DNA of 64,000 nucleotides from Polymorphobacter megasporae (GTDB lineage: Bacteria > Pseudomonadota > Alphaproteobacteria > Sphingomonadales > Sphingomonadaceae). The notes below the pieces were generated by a model. It was given only the letters and a program-made list of their open reading frames with translations. It searched no databases and was not told where the DNA came from. Position numbers and translations under genes: made by a program. Below, piece by piece: positions 38,636 through 47,168 of this stretch. Numbering within the stretch: the first letter of the stretch is position 1; the number at the start of each line of letters is the position of its first letter. The DNA is taken from assembly GCF_018982885.2 (NCBI RefSeq), contig NZ_CP081848.1, positions 434,001 to 498,000 of the forward strand, given 5' to 3'.

Positions 38636-39571
38636 CGATCGGCGCTGAACCTGTAGACCACCGCCGGTGGGGCACCGTCTCCCGAACTGCGATCGTCGCG
38701 CAGGTAAACCCAGAAGTGGGCGGTGCGGGTGCCGGCTTCGCCGGCTGCGCCCGGGGTCAGTAAGGTCACAGGTGTATCGTCACCATGGATCTTACCCGCC
38801 GCCAGCACATGGGCCATCATCCGGTCGACGAGTGGCACCATCAGCCAGGCGATCTTGCCGGCCCAGTTGCCCATCAGGTCGCGGTCGATCGCGACGCCGG
38901 CGCGGCGCAGGATCGCCGACTGGCGATACCAAGGCAGGTGATCGGCGAAGCGGCTGACCAACAGATGAGCGAGCAAAGCGCTGGTCGCCCGTGCCTTGGG
39001 GATCGGCAATGGCGGCACCGGCGCTTGCATGATGCGCTCGCAGGCCCGGCAGGCAAGCCGGGGCCGGATGTGGCGGATGACCTCGAACCGTGCGGGGATA
39101 TAATCGAGAACTTCGGTGATGTCCTCGCCGATCCGGACCTGGGCTCCGTGGCAGCCCGGGCGGTCGCAGCGGTCGCCGCCGGCAGCGGGCAGATGTTCGA
39201 TCTCGCGGCGCGGCAGATGGGCCGGCAGTGGCGCGCGTCCGCCGCGGCGGATCGCGGGCACCGCGTCCTCGCCCGGCGTGTCGTCATTGGCTGGCGCGCC
39301 CGTCACAGTGTCACTCGTCATGGCCTCATCGAAGAGCAGGCGCAGCTGGTCTGCTGCGTGTTGCTCCGAGCCTGCGACCGAACTGACTGCGCCGTAGCCG
39401 GGCAACTTCATGTTCGAGCTTGGCGATGCGCAATGTCTGCAGCTTGGCCAGCGCAGCACTCTTGGTTAGATCCGCCGTCGTCCGGTCGATCGTCTCGACC
39501 GCGTCGCGAACCATGCGCTGGAGAAGAATGGGGTCACGGGGTAAGTGACCAAGGTCAAACCGCATGTACAA
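38636..39571 (-). pseudogene. IS66 TnpC transposase, frameshifted and truncated
   Basis: The N-terminal part (39571 to about 39400) reads ALAKLQTLRIAKLEHEVARL, then RRSQFGRRL. It then shifts frame into EQHAADQLRLLFDEAM, RRGGRAPLPAHLPRREIEHL, and the catalytic start KIHGDDTPVTLLTPG. Homology ends after PPAVVYRFSADR at about 38640, so the second and third catalytic residues are missing. It is inactive. Confidence 0.85.
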
Positions 39572-39667
39572 GCACTAGCCGATCGAGCGACGTACGGCCA
39601 TCGAAAACATTGAAAAGCCGATTAAAAACAACGCCAAACCGCCGTTTTATGGCATGGTGTTATCGGC

Positions 39668-40023
39668 TTAGACGAGCGTCGGGACAACCGGCTCGGAATG
39701 GACAATCGCCCGCTTCCAGTCGAGCCCCTCGATCAACATCGCCAGTTGCGCCGGCGACAGCCGCAACGCTCCTCGCTGGCGCGGGGCCACACGAAACGCC
39801 CATGCTCGAGGCGCTTGGCATAGAGGCATAAGCCGCTTCCGTCCCAGACCAGTGCCTTCAAACGATCGGCGCGCTTGCTGCGAAACAGGAAAACCGTGCC
39901 TGAGAACGGATCAAGCCGGAAGATCTGGCTGACCTGTGCCGCCAGGCCGTCAAAACCCTTGCGCATGTCGCACGGCGTCAGCGACAGATAGATCTTGGTT
40001 GACGGCGGGAAACTTAGGCTCAC
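39668..40023 (-). pseudogene. IS66 TnpB, frameshifted
   Basis: From a GTG at 40023, overlapping the end of tnpA, the frame reads LTPCDMRKGFDGLAAQVSQI, then DPFSGTVFLFRSKRADRLKA. It is good to FVWPRASEER near 39780. The expected continuation LRLSPAQLAMLIEGLDWKRA lies in another frame and ends at a TAA at 39668. A single-base indel therefore breaks the gene. Confidence 0.85.
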
Positions 40024-40433
40024 CGGCCGAGCTCGGAAATGACGCCGAGCACCTTCTTCAAGGCCGCGCGCTCGATCTCGGGCTCGATCGTTACCCGCGC
40101 GCCCGATGGCATGACGATCTCGACCAGTCCAGTCCGCGGCGCAGGCGGGCGCTCCTCGGGTACGGATAATGCTGGCGCGCATAGCTCGACCGGCATGAAA
40201 CCCTTCATTGCGCCCGCCAGCATCTGCTTGCGCCAGGTGTACAGCTGCCCCGTTCCGATCTCGTGTCGCCGCGCCACCAGCGAGGTGATCGCGTCGGGTA
40301 CCAGCGTCTCCTGGACGATCCGAAGCTTGGCCTCGTCGGACCAGCGCCGGCGCCGCTCAGACTGGATCACCACAGCCGGCTGATCGCCGTGAGCACTCTT
40401 ACGAGCCTCGTACGTGCGGTCGTTGTCGTGCAT
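40020..40433 (-). CDS. IS66 TnpA of the truncated element
   Basis: This 137-residue IS66 OrfA protein has a helix-turn-helix region (RRWSDEAKLRIVQETLVPDA, then RHEIGTGQLYTWRKQM). The C-terminus has VEIVMPSGARVTIEPEIE. It is intact but stranded, since its partner genes are broken. Confidence 0.85.
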   Translation of the reverse strand: MHDNDRTYEARKSAHGDQPAVVIQSERRRRWSDEAKLRIVQETLVPDAITSLVARRHEIGTGQLYTWRKQMLAGAMKGFMPVELCAPALSVPEERPPAPRTGLVEIVMPSGARVTIEPEIERAALKKVLGVISELGR

Positions 40434-40511
40434 CCGCGCAAGCCCTCCACAGGCCGGCGAAAATCGTCGATAGCAGCAATGTCAACAATGTGGGGATCTT
40501 TCGGCGCTTAC

Positions 40512-40872
40512 TCTGATGCCGCCATGCGACATGTGCAACCATGCGGGGCGGGGCCGCCGATGGCGTCCTAAGCCTCCGAGACCGGAAGCCGGCGCGAGTA
40601 CTGCAGTCCGATGTCGCTGTACAACCCATAATAGCAAATGTGGCAATCCGAGCCACCAACTTATGTCGGGCCTACTTCGTACCACTGGATTGCGGATACC
40701 GGGAACGAAAACAAGCAATCCTAACCTTCCTACTGCGATCGGCGGGGCTGCACCACTTCTACGGTATGAGCCCAGGTCGGTGAGGCGCGTTTTTCAAAGG
40801 CGATATATTTCTGGTCGGACCTTTATCGCCACGAGCCTAGTCCGTCGCCGGACCAAGAAGCTTACGACCAAG
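40512..40872. other. No recognisable gene
   Basis: This stretch outside the truncated IS66 has short frames only (for example plus 40541-40783) and no recognisable domain. I looked for the missing 3' end of parA here and did not find it convincingly. Confidence 0.45.
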
Positions 40873-41583
40873 CTAAGATCTAGCACGATGCACGATCTCA
40901 TTAATATGCAGCTCGGCTACATCGAGGACAGGAAAGGATGGCGGCTGCTCGGCGTAAAAGGATGATAGGTCTGTGCCGGCGAGGACCACAGCCTGCGCTC
41001 CGCCCCGACTGATCAGATCGCGAGCGATATCCTCAAGCAACGCTACTTCGTTCGGCGTGCCCCGTTTCCCTGTCAAAGCGATGTTGTTGTAAATCGCGTG
41101 AACGGTCTCGACGACTGACGGTTCAAGCCTGACTACCATGTGCGCCGGGATGCTGCCAAAAACGCTGGTGTTCATCACGACCCGGTTTCCAAAGATCGCG
41201 ACCTGCTCGATCTGCAATGCCGCCAAACCAGCAGGAATAACTTCAAGCACGTCTATAAGGGGCCCGCGCGCCACTCGCGCGATCTCCTCGATCGCCATGT
41301 GCGGGGCGACGGCAGTCACTGCTACTATATCCGCGCCCGCATCGAAGAGTTCGTTAGCCAAAGTCCCCAAGTATTGCCCGAGTGCCATTTTATCACCGGC
41401 AGAGACGCAGGCCAGTACCGCATCTACGTCTGCGTGGTTCAACAACAACTTTAAAGTAAGCTTCTCGCCCACATATCTTTTCAGGATTTGCTCATAGTAA
41501 AAAACACCAGCACGCAAAGCTAGCCCACCAATAAGTCCAATTTTTCTCGGGCTCGACGGTCTCAAATGCGGTTTCATTATCAT
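40873..41583 (-). CDS. Aspartate/glutamate racemase-like protein lacking catalytic cysteines
   Basis: This 236-residue protein has the Asp/Glu racemase fold: RKIGLIGGLALRAGVFYYEQ at the start, LANELFDAGADIVAVTAVAP in the first active-site loop, and GGAQAVVLAGTDLSSFYAE in the second. The normal loops carry one Cys each (CNT and GCTE). Here they read TAVAPH and AGTD, so both catalytic cysteines are absent. Classical two-cysteine racemisation is therefore not expected. It may act on another acidic substrate or be non-catalytic. The start at 41583 or 41577 is preferred over the longer frame. Confidence 0.7.
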   Translation of the reverse strand: MIMKPHLRPSSPRKIGLIGGLALRAGVFYYEQILKRYVGEKLTLKLLLNHADVDAVLACVSAGDKMALGQYLGTLANELFDAGADIVAVTAVAPHMAIEEIARVARGPLIDVLEVIPAGLAALQIEQVAIFGNRVVMNTSVFGSIPAHMVVRLEPSVVETVHAIYNNIALTGKRGTPNEVALLEDIARDLISRGGAQAVVLAGTDLSSFYAEQPPSFPVLDVAELHINEIVHRARS

Positions 41584-42168
41584 ACTCAAGCTCGCCTTTG
41601 TTCTTGGTTTGGCCTGCAATCGAGTCGGAAGCGGCGGCACGACAGGATAACGTTAGCTGCATATTTCGCCCTCTTCATCAAGATTACACCAACGCAGATT
41701 ATGCGTTGATATGCCCACAAGCATGCTTTCTCGCTTCACACAGACAAGCAGGTCCACAAGATAGAGCCGTTGCGGGTGGCGCGGGTGGCTGCAAAAAAAG
41801 CTATTTTCTACGACAGGGATTACCGCATTAGGATCAGCGGATTCTATGCTGAATGACCATTTGCGGGCGATAGCTACTCGTTTGTTTTCTCATCGGCTCG
41901 CGGCCTCTTACAGTCGCTGATCGCGAACCATCGCATTGAGCATGATCAGCAATTTATGAGCGACCGCAATGAGACCGAACATCTTAGAGATGGGTTGAAG
42001 CTACTGCGCTGGCGTGATTCAACCTCGGGATGTGGACCCGAGCGAGCCGTGGCCGAATGGCTGGATTTGAGAAGCGTTCCACAATTACGAACCACTCAAT
42101 CACAGGCTCCATCGAAGTTAAACTTCACACCGGGCCCCGCATGATTCAAATGGCAGGCCCGCTCGTCA
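41584..42168. other. No recognisable gene
   Basis: About 580 bases between the racemase-like and hydrolase genes contain only short unsupported frames. Confidence 0.5.
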
Positions 42169-43203
42169 TCAGCCGGCTTGATTCCAAGGCCGTAGACCCT
42201 TGCCCGAGAAGAATTCCGCGATCTCCTTTGCCGCCGCGTCAGGGTCCTCGCGGTGAGGGAAGTGGCCCACGCCCGGGAATGTCTTGAGATCGAGCTTCGT
42301 GAAGTGCTGAGGTAGCGTGTCGGTCCAGGCCGGGTCGAAGAGCTTGTCGTGCTCCGGCCAGCGGACGGCTGTCGGGATGTCGATAGGGGATGGCGCGGGG
42401 GCCGCCTTGCCGCCGGGGGGATTAGTGCGTGGTGGAATCGCCGCCCTGTAATAGTCGAACCCGCCCACAATGTTTCCCGGCTTGCGGAAATTCTCGATGA
42501 ACGCGGGCATCACGTCGCTGAAGGCACCCTTGCGATATGGCCAGTCCTCCAGGAAGAATGAGAAATATCGGGATATCGTCTCAGGCGTGGCGCCGACGAG
42601 CGCTTCGGCGAAGTCATTTTCCTGAAAGAACATATACCAGATGTTGTGAAGGCGATCGGGGCTGAAGAAGCGGGCTCCGACCCCGGGATGAATGAAGCTG
42701 AAGAACAGCAGTCCCGAGATCCTGTCAGGTGCCGCGTGCGCCATCTCCTGAGCTACGGCGCCTCCGACGTCATGCGCCACGACACCGACCTTTTGGAGTT
42801 GCAGCCCATCTAGAAGCGCGACCATGTCGGCCGCTTGCTCCTTGCCCCCGAACGGTCCGGCCGGCTTGTCGCTATCCCCGAAGCCCCGGAGGTCGGGCGC
42901 GATCACATCGAAACGGTCGGCCAGTCTCAGCATCACAGGTTCCCAGGTAAGCCAAAACTCCGGCCAGCCGTGCAGCAACAGTAAAGGCGGACCTTTGCCG
43001 ACCCTCGCGACGTGCAGCTTCGCCCCGTTCACCGCGACGGTCGCGTGCTTGATCCGCGGGTCACCCATGATGCTGCTCCTGCTGATACCACCGCCACGAG
43101 CCGAGGCCGATGCGGCACCCTGGACGCTGCTGCTAGCAAGCGCCACGCTCCCCAGTAGAACTCCCACGTCCCGCCTCGACATATCGCTCATGCGCTCATC
43201 CAT
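42169..43203 (-). CDS. Tat-exported epoxide-hydrolase-like alpha/beta hydrolase
   Basis: This 344-residue protein begins with a twin-arginine-like signal (SRRDVGVLLGSVALASS), so it is probably periplasmic. The core shows LLLLHGWPEFWLTW (oxyanion HGxP), VVAHDVGGAVAQE (Asp nucleophile), the acid in RWPEHDKLFD and the catalytic His in GVGHFPHREDP. It is divergent from a LysR regulator and closely similar to the hydrolase at 45334-46218, a paralogue without a signal. The start may be at 43191 or 43182 inside the listed frame. Confidence 0.82.
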   Translation of the reverse strand: MDERMSDMSRRDVGVLLGSVALASSSVQGAASASARGGGISRSSIMGDPRIKHATVAVNGAKLHVARVGKGPPLLLLHGWPEFWLTWEPVMLRLADRFDVIAPDLRGFGDSDKPAGPFGGKEQAADMVALLDGLQLQKVGVVAHDVGGAVAQEMAHAAPDRISGLLFFSFIHPGVGARFFSPDRLHNIWYMFFQENDFAEALVGATPETISRYFSFFLEDWPYRKGAFSDVMPAFIENFRKPGNIVGGFDYYRAAIPPRTNPPGGKAAPAPSPIDIPTAVRWPEHDKLFDPAWTDTLPQHFTKLDLKTFPGVGHFPHREDPDAAAKEIAEFFSGKGLRPWNQAG

Positions 43204-43314
43204 CCTCAGGCGATCGCTCCATGCGAACGCTTCCCATCTTCAATAGCGAATGGCATTGTCGGCTATTAGCTGCAAAATGGTGCGGCTTATCTGAAGTCGC
43301 ACTTAAGGAACAAT

Positions 43315-44244
43315 ATGCGGACGCGTGAAATGTTGGAGGGTCTGCCTGTCTTCCTAGCTGTCGTCGAAGCTCGGAGCTTCACCCGCGCGGCGAAGAAACT
43401 CGGCGTGTCGCCTTCGGCCGCCAGCCAAGCGGTTCGCACGCTTGAGGCTAGGATCGGTACAGCACTTCTTTCTCGCTCCACCCGCAGTCTCAGCCTCACG
43501 TCCGCGGGTGAGGCCTACCTTCGCAGGATTGGGCCGGCCTTCGCGACGATCGAGGAAGCGACACGCGACGCGATGGGCCGTGCGGCGCAGCCGTCGGGAC
43601 TGCTTCGCCTTACCATGCTAAAGGCTGCTTACGACGGCGTGGTCGCGCACGCCTTGCCCAACTTCAGGAGGCGGTATCCGCTGGTAGAACTGGAGATCGA
43701 AATCGAAGGAGGACTCGTCGACATTACGGATCGGGGATTCGACGCAGGTATGCGCTACGGCCACCTGCTTGCGAAGGACATGGAATCTGTCGAGATCCTC
43801 CGAGCATCAGCGTCGGTGCTAGTTGCAGCGCCCAGCTACCTGGCCGATCACCCTGCACCTATTAGACCTGAGGAGCTTTCACGGCACGACGCCGTGGTCT
43901 GCCGGAGCCGAACGACCGGCGTAATTGCGTCATGGTCTCTCCAGAGCGACGGGCGGTCGTATCGACATGACCCGGAAAGGCCCACCATCGCCAGCGACCT
44001 CTCGTTGCAAATCGATCTCACGTTAGCCGGCCATGGGATCAGCTGTACACCGCTGCAATGCGCGGCCGCCGCGATCGCGGCGGAGCGGCTCGTTCGCGTG
44101 CTGCCCGCTTGGGAGGCGCCGCTAGACACTATACACCTCTACTATCCCAAGCGGGGCAAGACGAATGCAGCGTTGCAAAAGCTCATCGCCTGCCTGCTCG
44201 GAGAAGGAGAGTCCGATCATCTTGAAGCAACGCTTCATGCCTAA
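43315..44244 (+). CDS. LysR-family transcriptional regulator
   Basis: This 309-residue regulator has a helix-turn-helix at residues 8-65 (FLAVVEARSFTRAAKKLGVS, then PSAASQAVRTLEARIGTALL). A typical effector domain follows, with DITDRGFDAGMRYGHLLAKD. It is divergent from the Tat-exported hydrolase and lies immediately before the hydrolase/DMT operon, so both are candidate targets. The gap to each is about 70-110 bases, room for shared control. Confidence 0.88.
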   Translation: MRTREMLEGLPVFLAVVEARSFTRAAKKLGVSPSAASQAVRTLEARIGTALLSRSTRSLSLTSAGEAYLRRIGPAFATIEEATRDAMGRAAQPSGLLRLTMLKAAYDGVVAHALPNFRRRYPLVELEIEIEGGLVDITDRGFDAGMRYGHLLAKDMESVEILRASASVLVAAPSYLADHPAPIRPEELSRHDAVVCRSRTTGVIASWSLQSDGRSYRHDPERPTIASDLSLQIDLTLAGHGISCTPLQCAAAAIAAERLVRVLPAWEAPLDTIHLYYPKRGKTNAALQKLIACLLGEGESDHLEATLHA

Positions 44245-44318
44245 CGTCGCGATCTGGGGCTAATCCAGAGAATCCCGCAGTGCTACTGGATCCTTAGAGC
44301 ATGCGAAAAGGGTAGTCT

Positions 44319-45320
44319 GTGATTTGGCATTGGTCTGTTGTTGCCCTGTTTGCGCTCGCCGCCACCGCCCCAGTCCGGGCGCAGGTACCGAACCCCTCCG
44401 AGTTCAAGCGGACGTTCACCGATCATGTTGCGTTGGTGAACGGCGTTCGGCTCCACTATGTGATCGGCGGAGCCGGCAGTCCCATTCTGCTTGTCCACGG
44501 CTTCCCGGAAACCTGGTACGCTTGGCGCAAGGTGATGCCGAAGCTCGCGGAACACCATACGGTCATAGTCCCCGATCTGCGCGGCGCGGGAGCGTCGGGG
44601 CGGCCGACAGGCCCGTACGACACCGGCACCATGGCGGAAGATCTTCACCAACTCGTTCGTCAGTTGGGCTACGACAGCATCGATGTCGTCGGCCACGACG
44701 TGGGCGTTGCGGTAAGCTACCCATACGCCGCGGCCCATCGGGGGGAGGTCCGCCATCTTGTGCTCTTGGATGTGCCGCCACAGGGTACGGCTGCGTTCGA
44801 GAAGCTGCGCTCGGAGGCGTGGAATTGGGGGTTCCAGGCCATACCAGACATGCCCGAAACGCTCGTTGCCGGGCGTGAACGAGCCTACCTGGATGAAGGG
44901 TTCTACAAGGCGCTCTCTCAGAACAAGACCGCGTTCAGCCGCGAAGACGTCGACGAATACGTTCGTGCCTACTCCGCGCCGGGAGCGATGCACGCAGCGT
45001 TCGAATGGTATCGAGCTTTCCCCGAAGACATCCGACAAAACCGGATCCAGCTGAAGACGCGACTTGAGATGCCGGTGCTGATGCTAGGGGGCGCGCAGTC
45101 CGGAGCATCGCTCATGCGCGAAACCGCCCAGGAGATTGCGATCCGTTACGAGGTCGGTTCAGTCGAGAACTGCGGTCATTGGATGGCCGAGGAGCAACCG
45201 GAGGCTGTATCCACCAGAATCCTCGCGTTCATCGACAGCCCAGAGCCTTCCGCTTCACGAGCACTGATGCAGCATCCGCACCGCTCGAGGACGTCTTCCC
45301 TCCAGGCGGCGCCGCAGTGA
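44319..45320 (+). CDS. Exported epoxide-hydrolase-like alpha/beta hydrolase
   Basis: This 333-residue protein has a cleavable-looking signal peptide (VVALFALAATAPVRAQ). Its core has ILLVHGFPETWYAW (HGxP), VVGHDVGVAVSYPYA (Asp nucleophile) and NCGHWMAEEQPE (catalytic His). The pattern fits soluble epoxide hydrolases. The start is GTG with AAAGGG about 7 bases upstream. It is first of a four-gene run, and the next gene begins 14 bases after its stop. Confidence 0.83.
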   Translation: MIWHWSVVALFALAATAPVRAQVPNPSEFKRTFTDHVALVNGVRLHYVIGGAGSPILLVHGFPETWYAWRKVMPKLAEHHTVIVPDLRGAGASGRPTGPYDTGTMAEDLHQLVRQLGYDSIDVVGHDVGVAVSYPYAAAHRGEVRHLVLLDVPPQGTAAFEKLRSEAWNWGFQAIPDMPETLVAGRERAYLDEGFYKALSQNKTAFSREDVDEYVRAYSAPGAMHAAFEWYRAFPEDIRQNRIQLKTRLEMPVLMLGGAQSGASLMRETAQEIAIRYEVGSVENCGHWMAEEQPEAVSTRILAFIDSPEPSASRALMQHPHRSRTSSLQAAPQ

Positions 45321-45333
45321 CGCGGCATCGGGT

Positions 45334-46218
45334 ATGGTAAGGGCGGCGCTGGTCCCTATCGAGCATCGGGTGGTCGAGGCGAACGGAGCGCGGTTCCACA
45401 TAGCATCGGCAGGCGAAGGTCCGCCATTGCTGCTTCTGCACGGCTGGCCGGAGTTTTGGCTGACCTGGCATCCAATCATCGAGCGTCTCGCCGATCGCTT
45501 CCAGCTCATAGCTCCAGACCTGCGGGGCTTCGGCGGAAGCGAGAAGCCGGGAGCGGCTTTCGGACCTTCGCGACATGCGGACGACATGGCTGCGCTCATA
45601 GAAATCCTCGATATCGCACCGGTCGGGATAGTGTCGCATGACGTCGGGGCCAGCGTGGCGCAGGAACTCGCTCGTCGACGGCCGGGACTGGTCCGCGCGC
45701 TCTTCTTCTTCAATCTCGTTTATCCGGGCATCGGCGACCGATTCACGACGCCCGATCATCTACGCTTCGTATGGCACACCTATTTCAACCAGAGCGAACT
45801 CGCGCCGAAGCTTCTCCGCACATCGCCAGAAGCGATTCCGATGTTCGTCGAGCATCTGGTTAAGCTGTGGGCGTACCGTCAAGATGCCATCGGGCAGGAT
45901 CTCATCGATGCCTTTGCCCAGAATCTCGCCCAGCCTGGCAATCTTGAAGGCGGCTTCGACTACTATCGCGGTGCGGCGGAGGAACGCGCGCTCGCTGATG
46001 AGCATGGAAAGCCGTCTCCGATCGCCATTCCGACCTGTGTGCGGTGGACCGAGGGCGACCGGGCGCTTCCGGTGGCATGGGCGGACCGCCTCCCGGAGTT
46101 CTTCACAAATCTCGACTTTGCTTCGTTCCCGGACGCCGGTCACTTCCCACATCACGAGCAGCCCGATCACGCCGCGGCGGAGATCGCTGGCTTCTTCGGT
46201 CGGCTGACTGCGTCATGA
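45334..46218 (+). CDS. Cytosolic epoxide-hydrolase-like alpha/beta hydrolase
   Basis: This 294-residue protein has no signal. Motifs are LLLLHGWPEFWLTW, VSHDVGASVAQELA (Asp nucleophile), the acid in TEGDRALPVAW and GHFPHHEQPD (His). It is nearly collinear with the exported hydrolase at 42169-43203, so the two probably arose by duplication with one copy gaining or losing export. Its stop overlaps the DMT transporter start (ATGA). Confidence 0.83.
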   Translation: MVRAALVPIEHRVVEANGARFHIASAGEGPPLLLLHGWPEFWLTWHPIIERLADRFQLIAPDLRGFGGSEKPGAAFGPSRHADDMAALIEILDIAPVGIVSHDVGASVAQELARRRPGLVRALFFFNLVYPGIGDRFTTPDHLRFVWHTYFNQSELAPKLLRTSPEAIPMFVEHLVKLWAYRQDAIGQDLIDAFAQNLAQPGNLEGGFDYYRGAAEERALADEHGKPSPIAIPTCVRWTEGDRALPVAWADRLPEFFTNLDFASFPDAGHFPHHEQPDHAAAEIAGFFGRLTAS

Positions 46219-47168
46219 GCGTTCCCTGGCGCGCCGGCGGCGCTGCCGGTGTCTGGAGCAACAGCCGAAGGCTTATCGTTCTCGCCGTCGCATACCAATG
46301 GTTCTACAACGGGGCCAACTACCTGGCGTTCAAGATTGCGGGAGATGCTCTTCACCCACTGATCGTGGCCACCATCCGGTTCGCCGTCGCAGGGTTGCTC
46401 CTTCTTCCCTTTGCGATCGCGCGTCGCAAGCGGGCTTCGGTCACGCCGAGACAGATCGTGAATGCCGCGATCGTCGGGATTATACTGCTCGTCGCAAGCC
46501 AGGCTCTGGCGATCTGGGGCACGCACTTCCTCCCTGCCGGTGTCGCCTCCGTATTTGGATCGGCGGCGCCGCTGTTCTTGGCGCTGTTCGCGTGGGCAAT
46601 CTACGGACGGCCGCTGACGCGTCGGCAGTTGGCGGGCGTCGTAATTGGTTTCGTCGGATTGGCGCTGATCGGCTGGTCGTCTGCCACGAACGCCGGTTTC
46701 AGTCTGGTCGGTGCCGGCTTGACCCTCACGGCGTCGGCCTGCTGGGCGCTAGGTTCGCTACTTGCACCGCGGCTCAAGCAACCGGACGATTCTCTGGTTG
46801 CCCTGACTACGCAGTTGTTGGCGGCGGGTTTCCTTCTTGCATTGATCGTCACCGCAGCCGGCCTCGCGGGCAAGGCTCGGTTCGACCACGTGCCGCTGTC
46901 GGCGTGGGGAGCGATCGGCTTCCTCATCGTGGCCAGCACGCTTATCGGCTATGCGGTGTTCTTGGCGCTAAACTCCCACGTCTCGTCGACGCTGGCCAAC
47001 ACCTTCAATTATGCCGCTCCGGTGATCTCGATCCTGCTTGCTGCGTTGCTTCTTCACGAGCCGTTGACGACCGCCAAGATCGCGGCGGCGACGATCACGC
47101 TCGCCGGCGTCGCGCTGATGATCGGAGGCTCCGACGGAAAGCGTGCACATGTAACGGAGCGGACATGA
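46215..47168 (+). CDS. DMT-superfamily (EamA) transporter
   Basis: This 317-residue protein has ten predicted membrane helices in two EamA repeats. The first begins near WFYNGANYLAFKIAGDALHP, and the second carries GYAVFLALNSHVSSTLANTF with NYAAPVISILLAALLLHEP. Such proteins usually export metabolites. In this operon it could remove a product or toxic substrate of the hydrolases. It overlaps both neighbours by 4 bases. An upstream in-frame extension to 46044 is not used. Confidence 0.83.
   Translation: MSVPWRAGGAAGVWSNSRRLIVLAVAYQWFYNGANYLAFKIAGDALHPLIVATIRFAVAGLLLLPFAIARRKRASVTPRQIVNAAIVGIILLVASQALAIWGTHFLPAGVASVFGSAAPLFLALFAWAIYGRPLTRRQLAGVVIGFVGLALIGWSSATNAGFSLVGAGLTLTASACWALGSLLAPRLKQPDDSLVALTTQLLAAGFLLALIVTAAGLAGKARFDHVPLSAWGAIGFLIVASTLIGYAVFLALNSHVSSTLANTFNYAAPVISILLAALLLHEPLTTAKIAAATITLAGVALMIGGSDGKRAHVTERT

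Larger units (their letters stand above)
38636..40511 (-). mobile_element. Truncated second IS66-family element
   Basis: A different IS66 type on the minus strand has its upstream end intact (GTAAGCGCCGAAAGATC read inward from 40511). The other end is lost about where parA sequence resumes (38636). It carries tnpA (intact), tnpB (frameshifted) and a tnpC lacking its catalytic second half. It is not the same element as the complete copy next to it, since protein sequences differ throughout. Confidence 0.85.

Noticed and set aside
42040-42130. A GTGGCCGAATGGCTGGA stretch resembling a serine or leucine tRNA D-arm
   Set aside because: No acceptor-stem partner, anticodon stem or TTC loop folds around it.
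46298-47164. A 5' extension of the EHN epoxide hydrolase frame through the DMT gene
   Set aside because: The extension is low-complexity shadow sequence. The DMT protein in the other frame is well supported and the ATG at 47165 gives a normal ATGA overlap.
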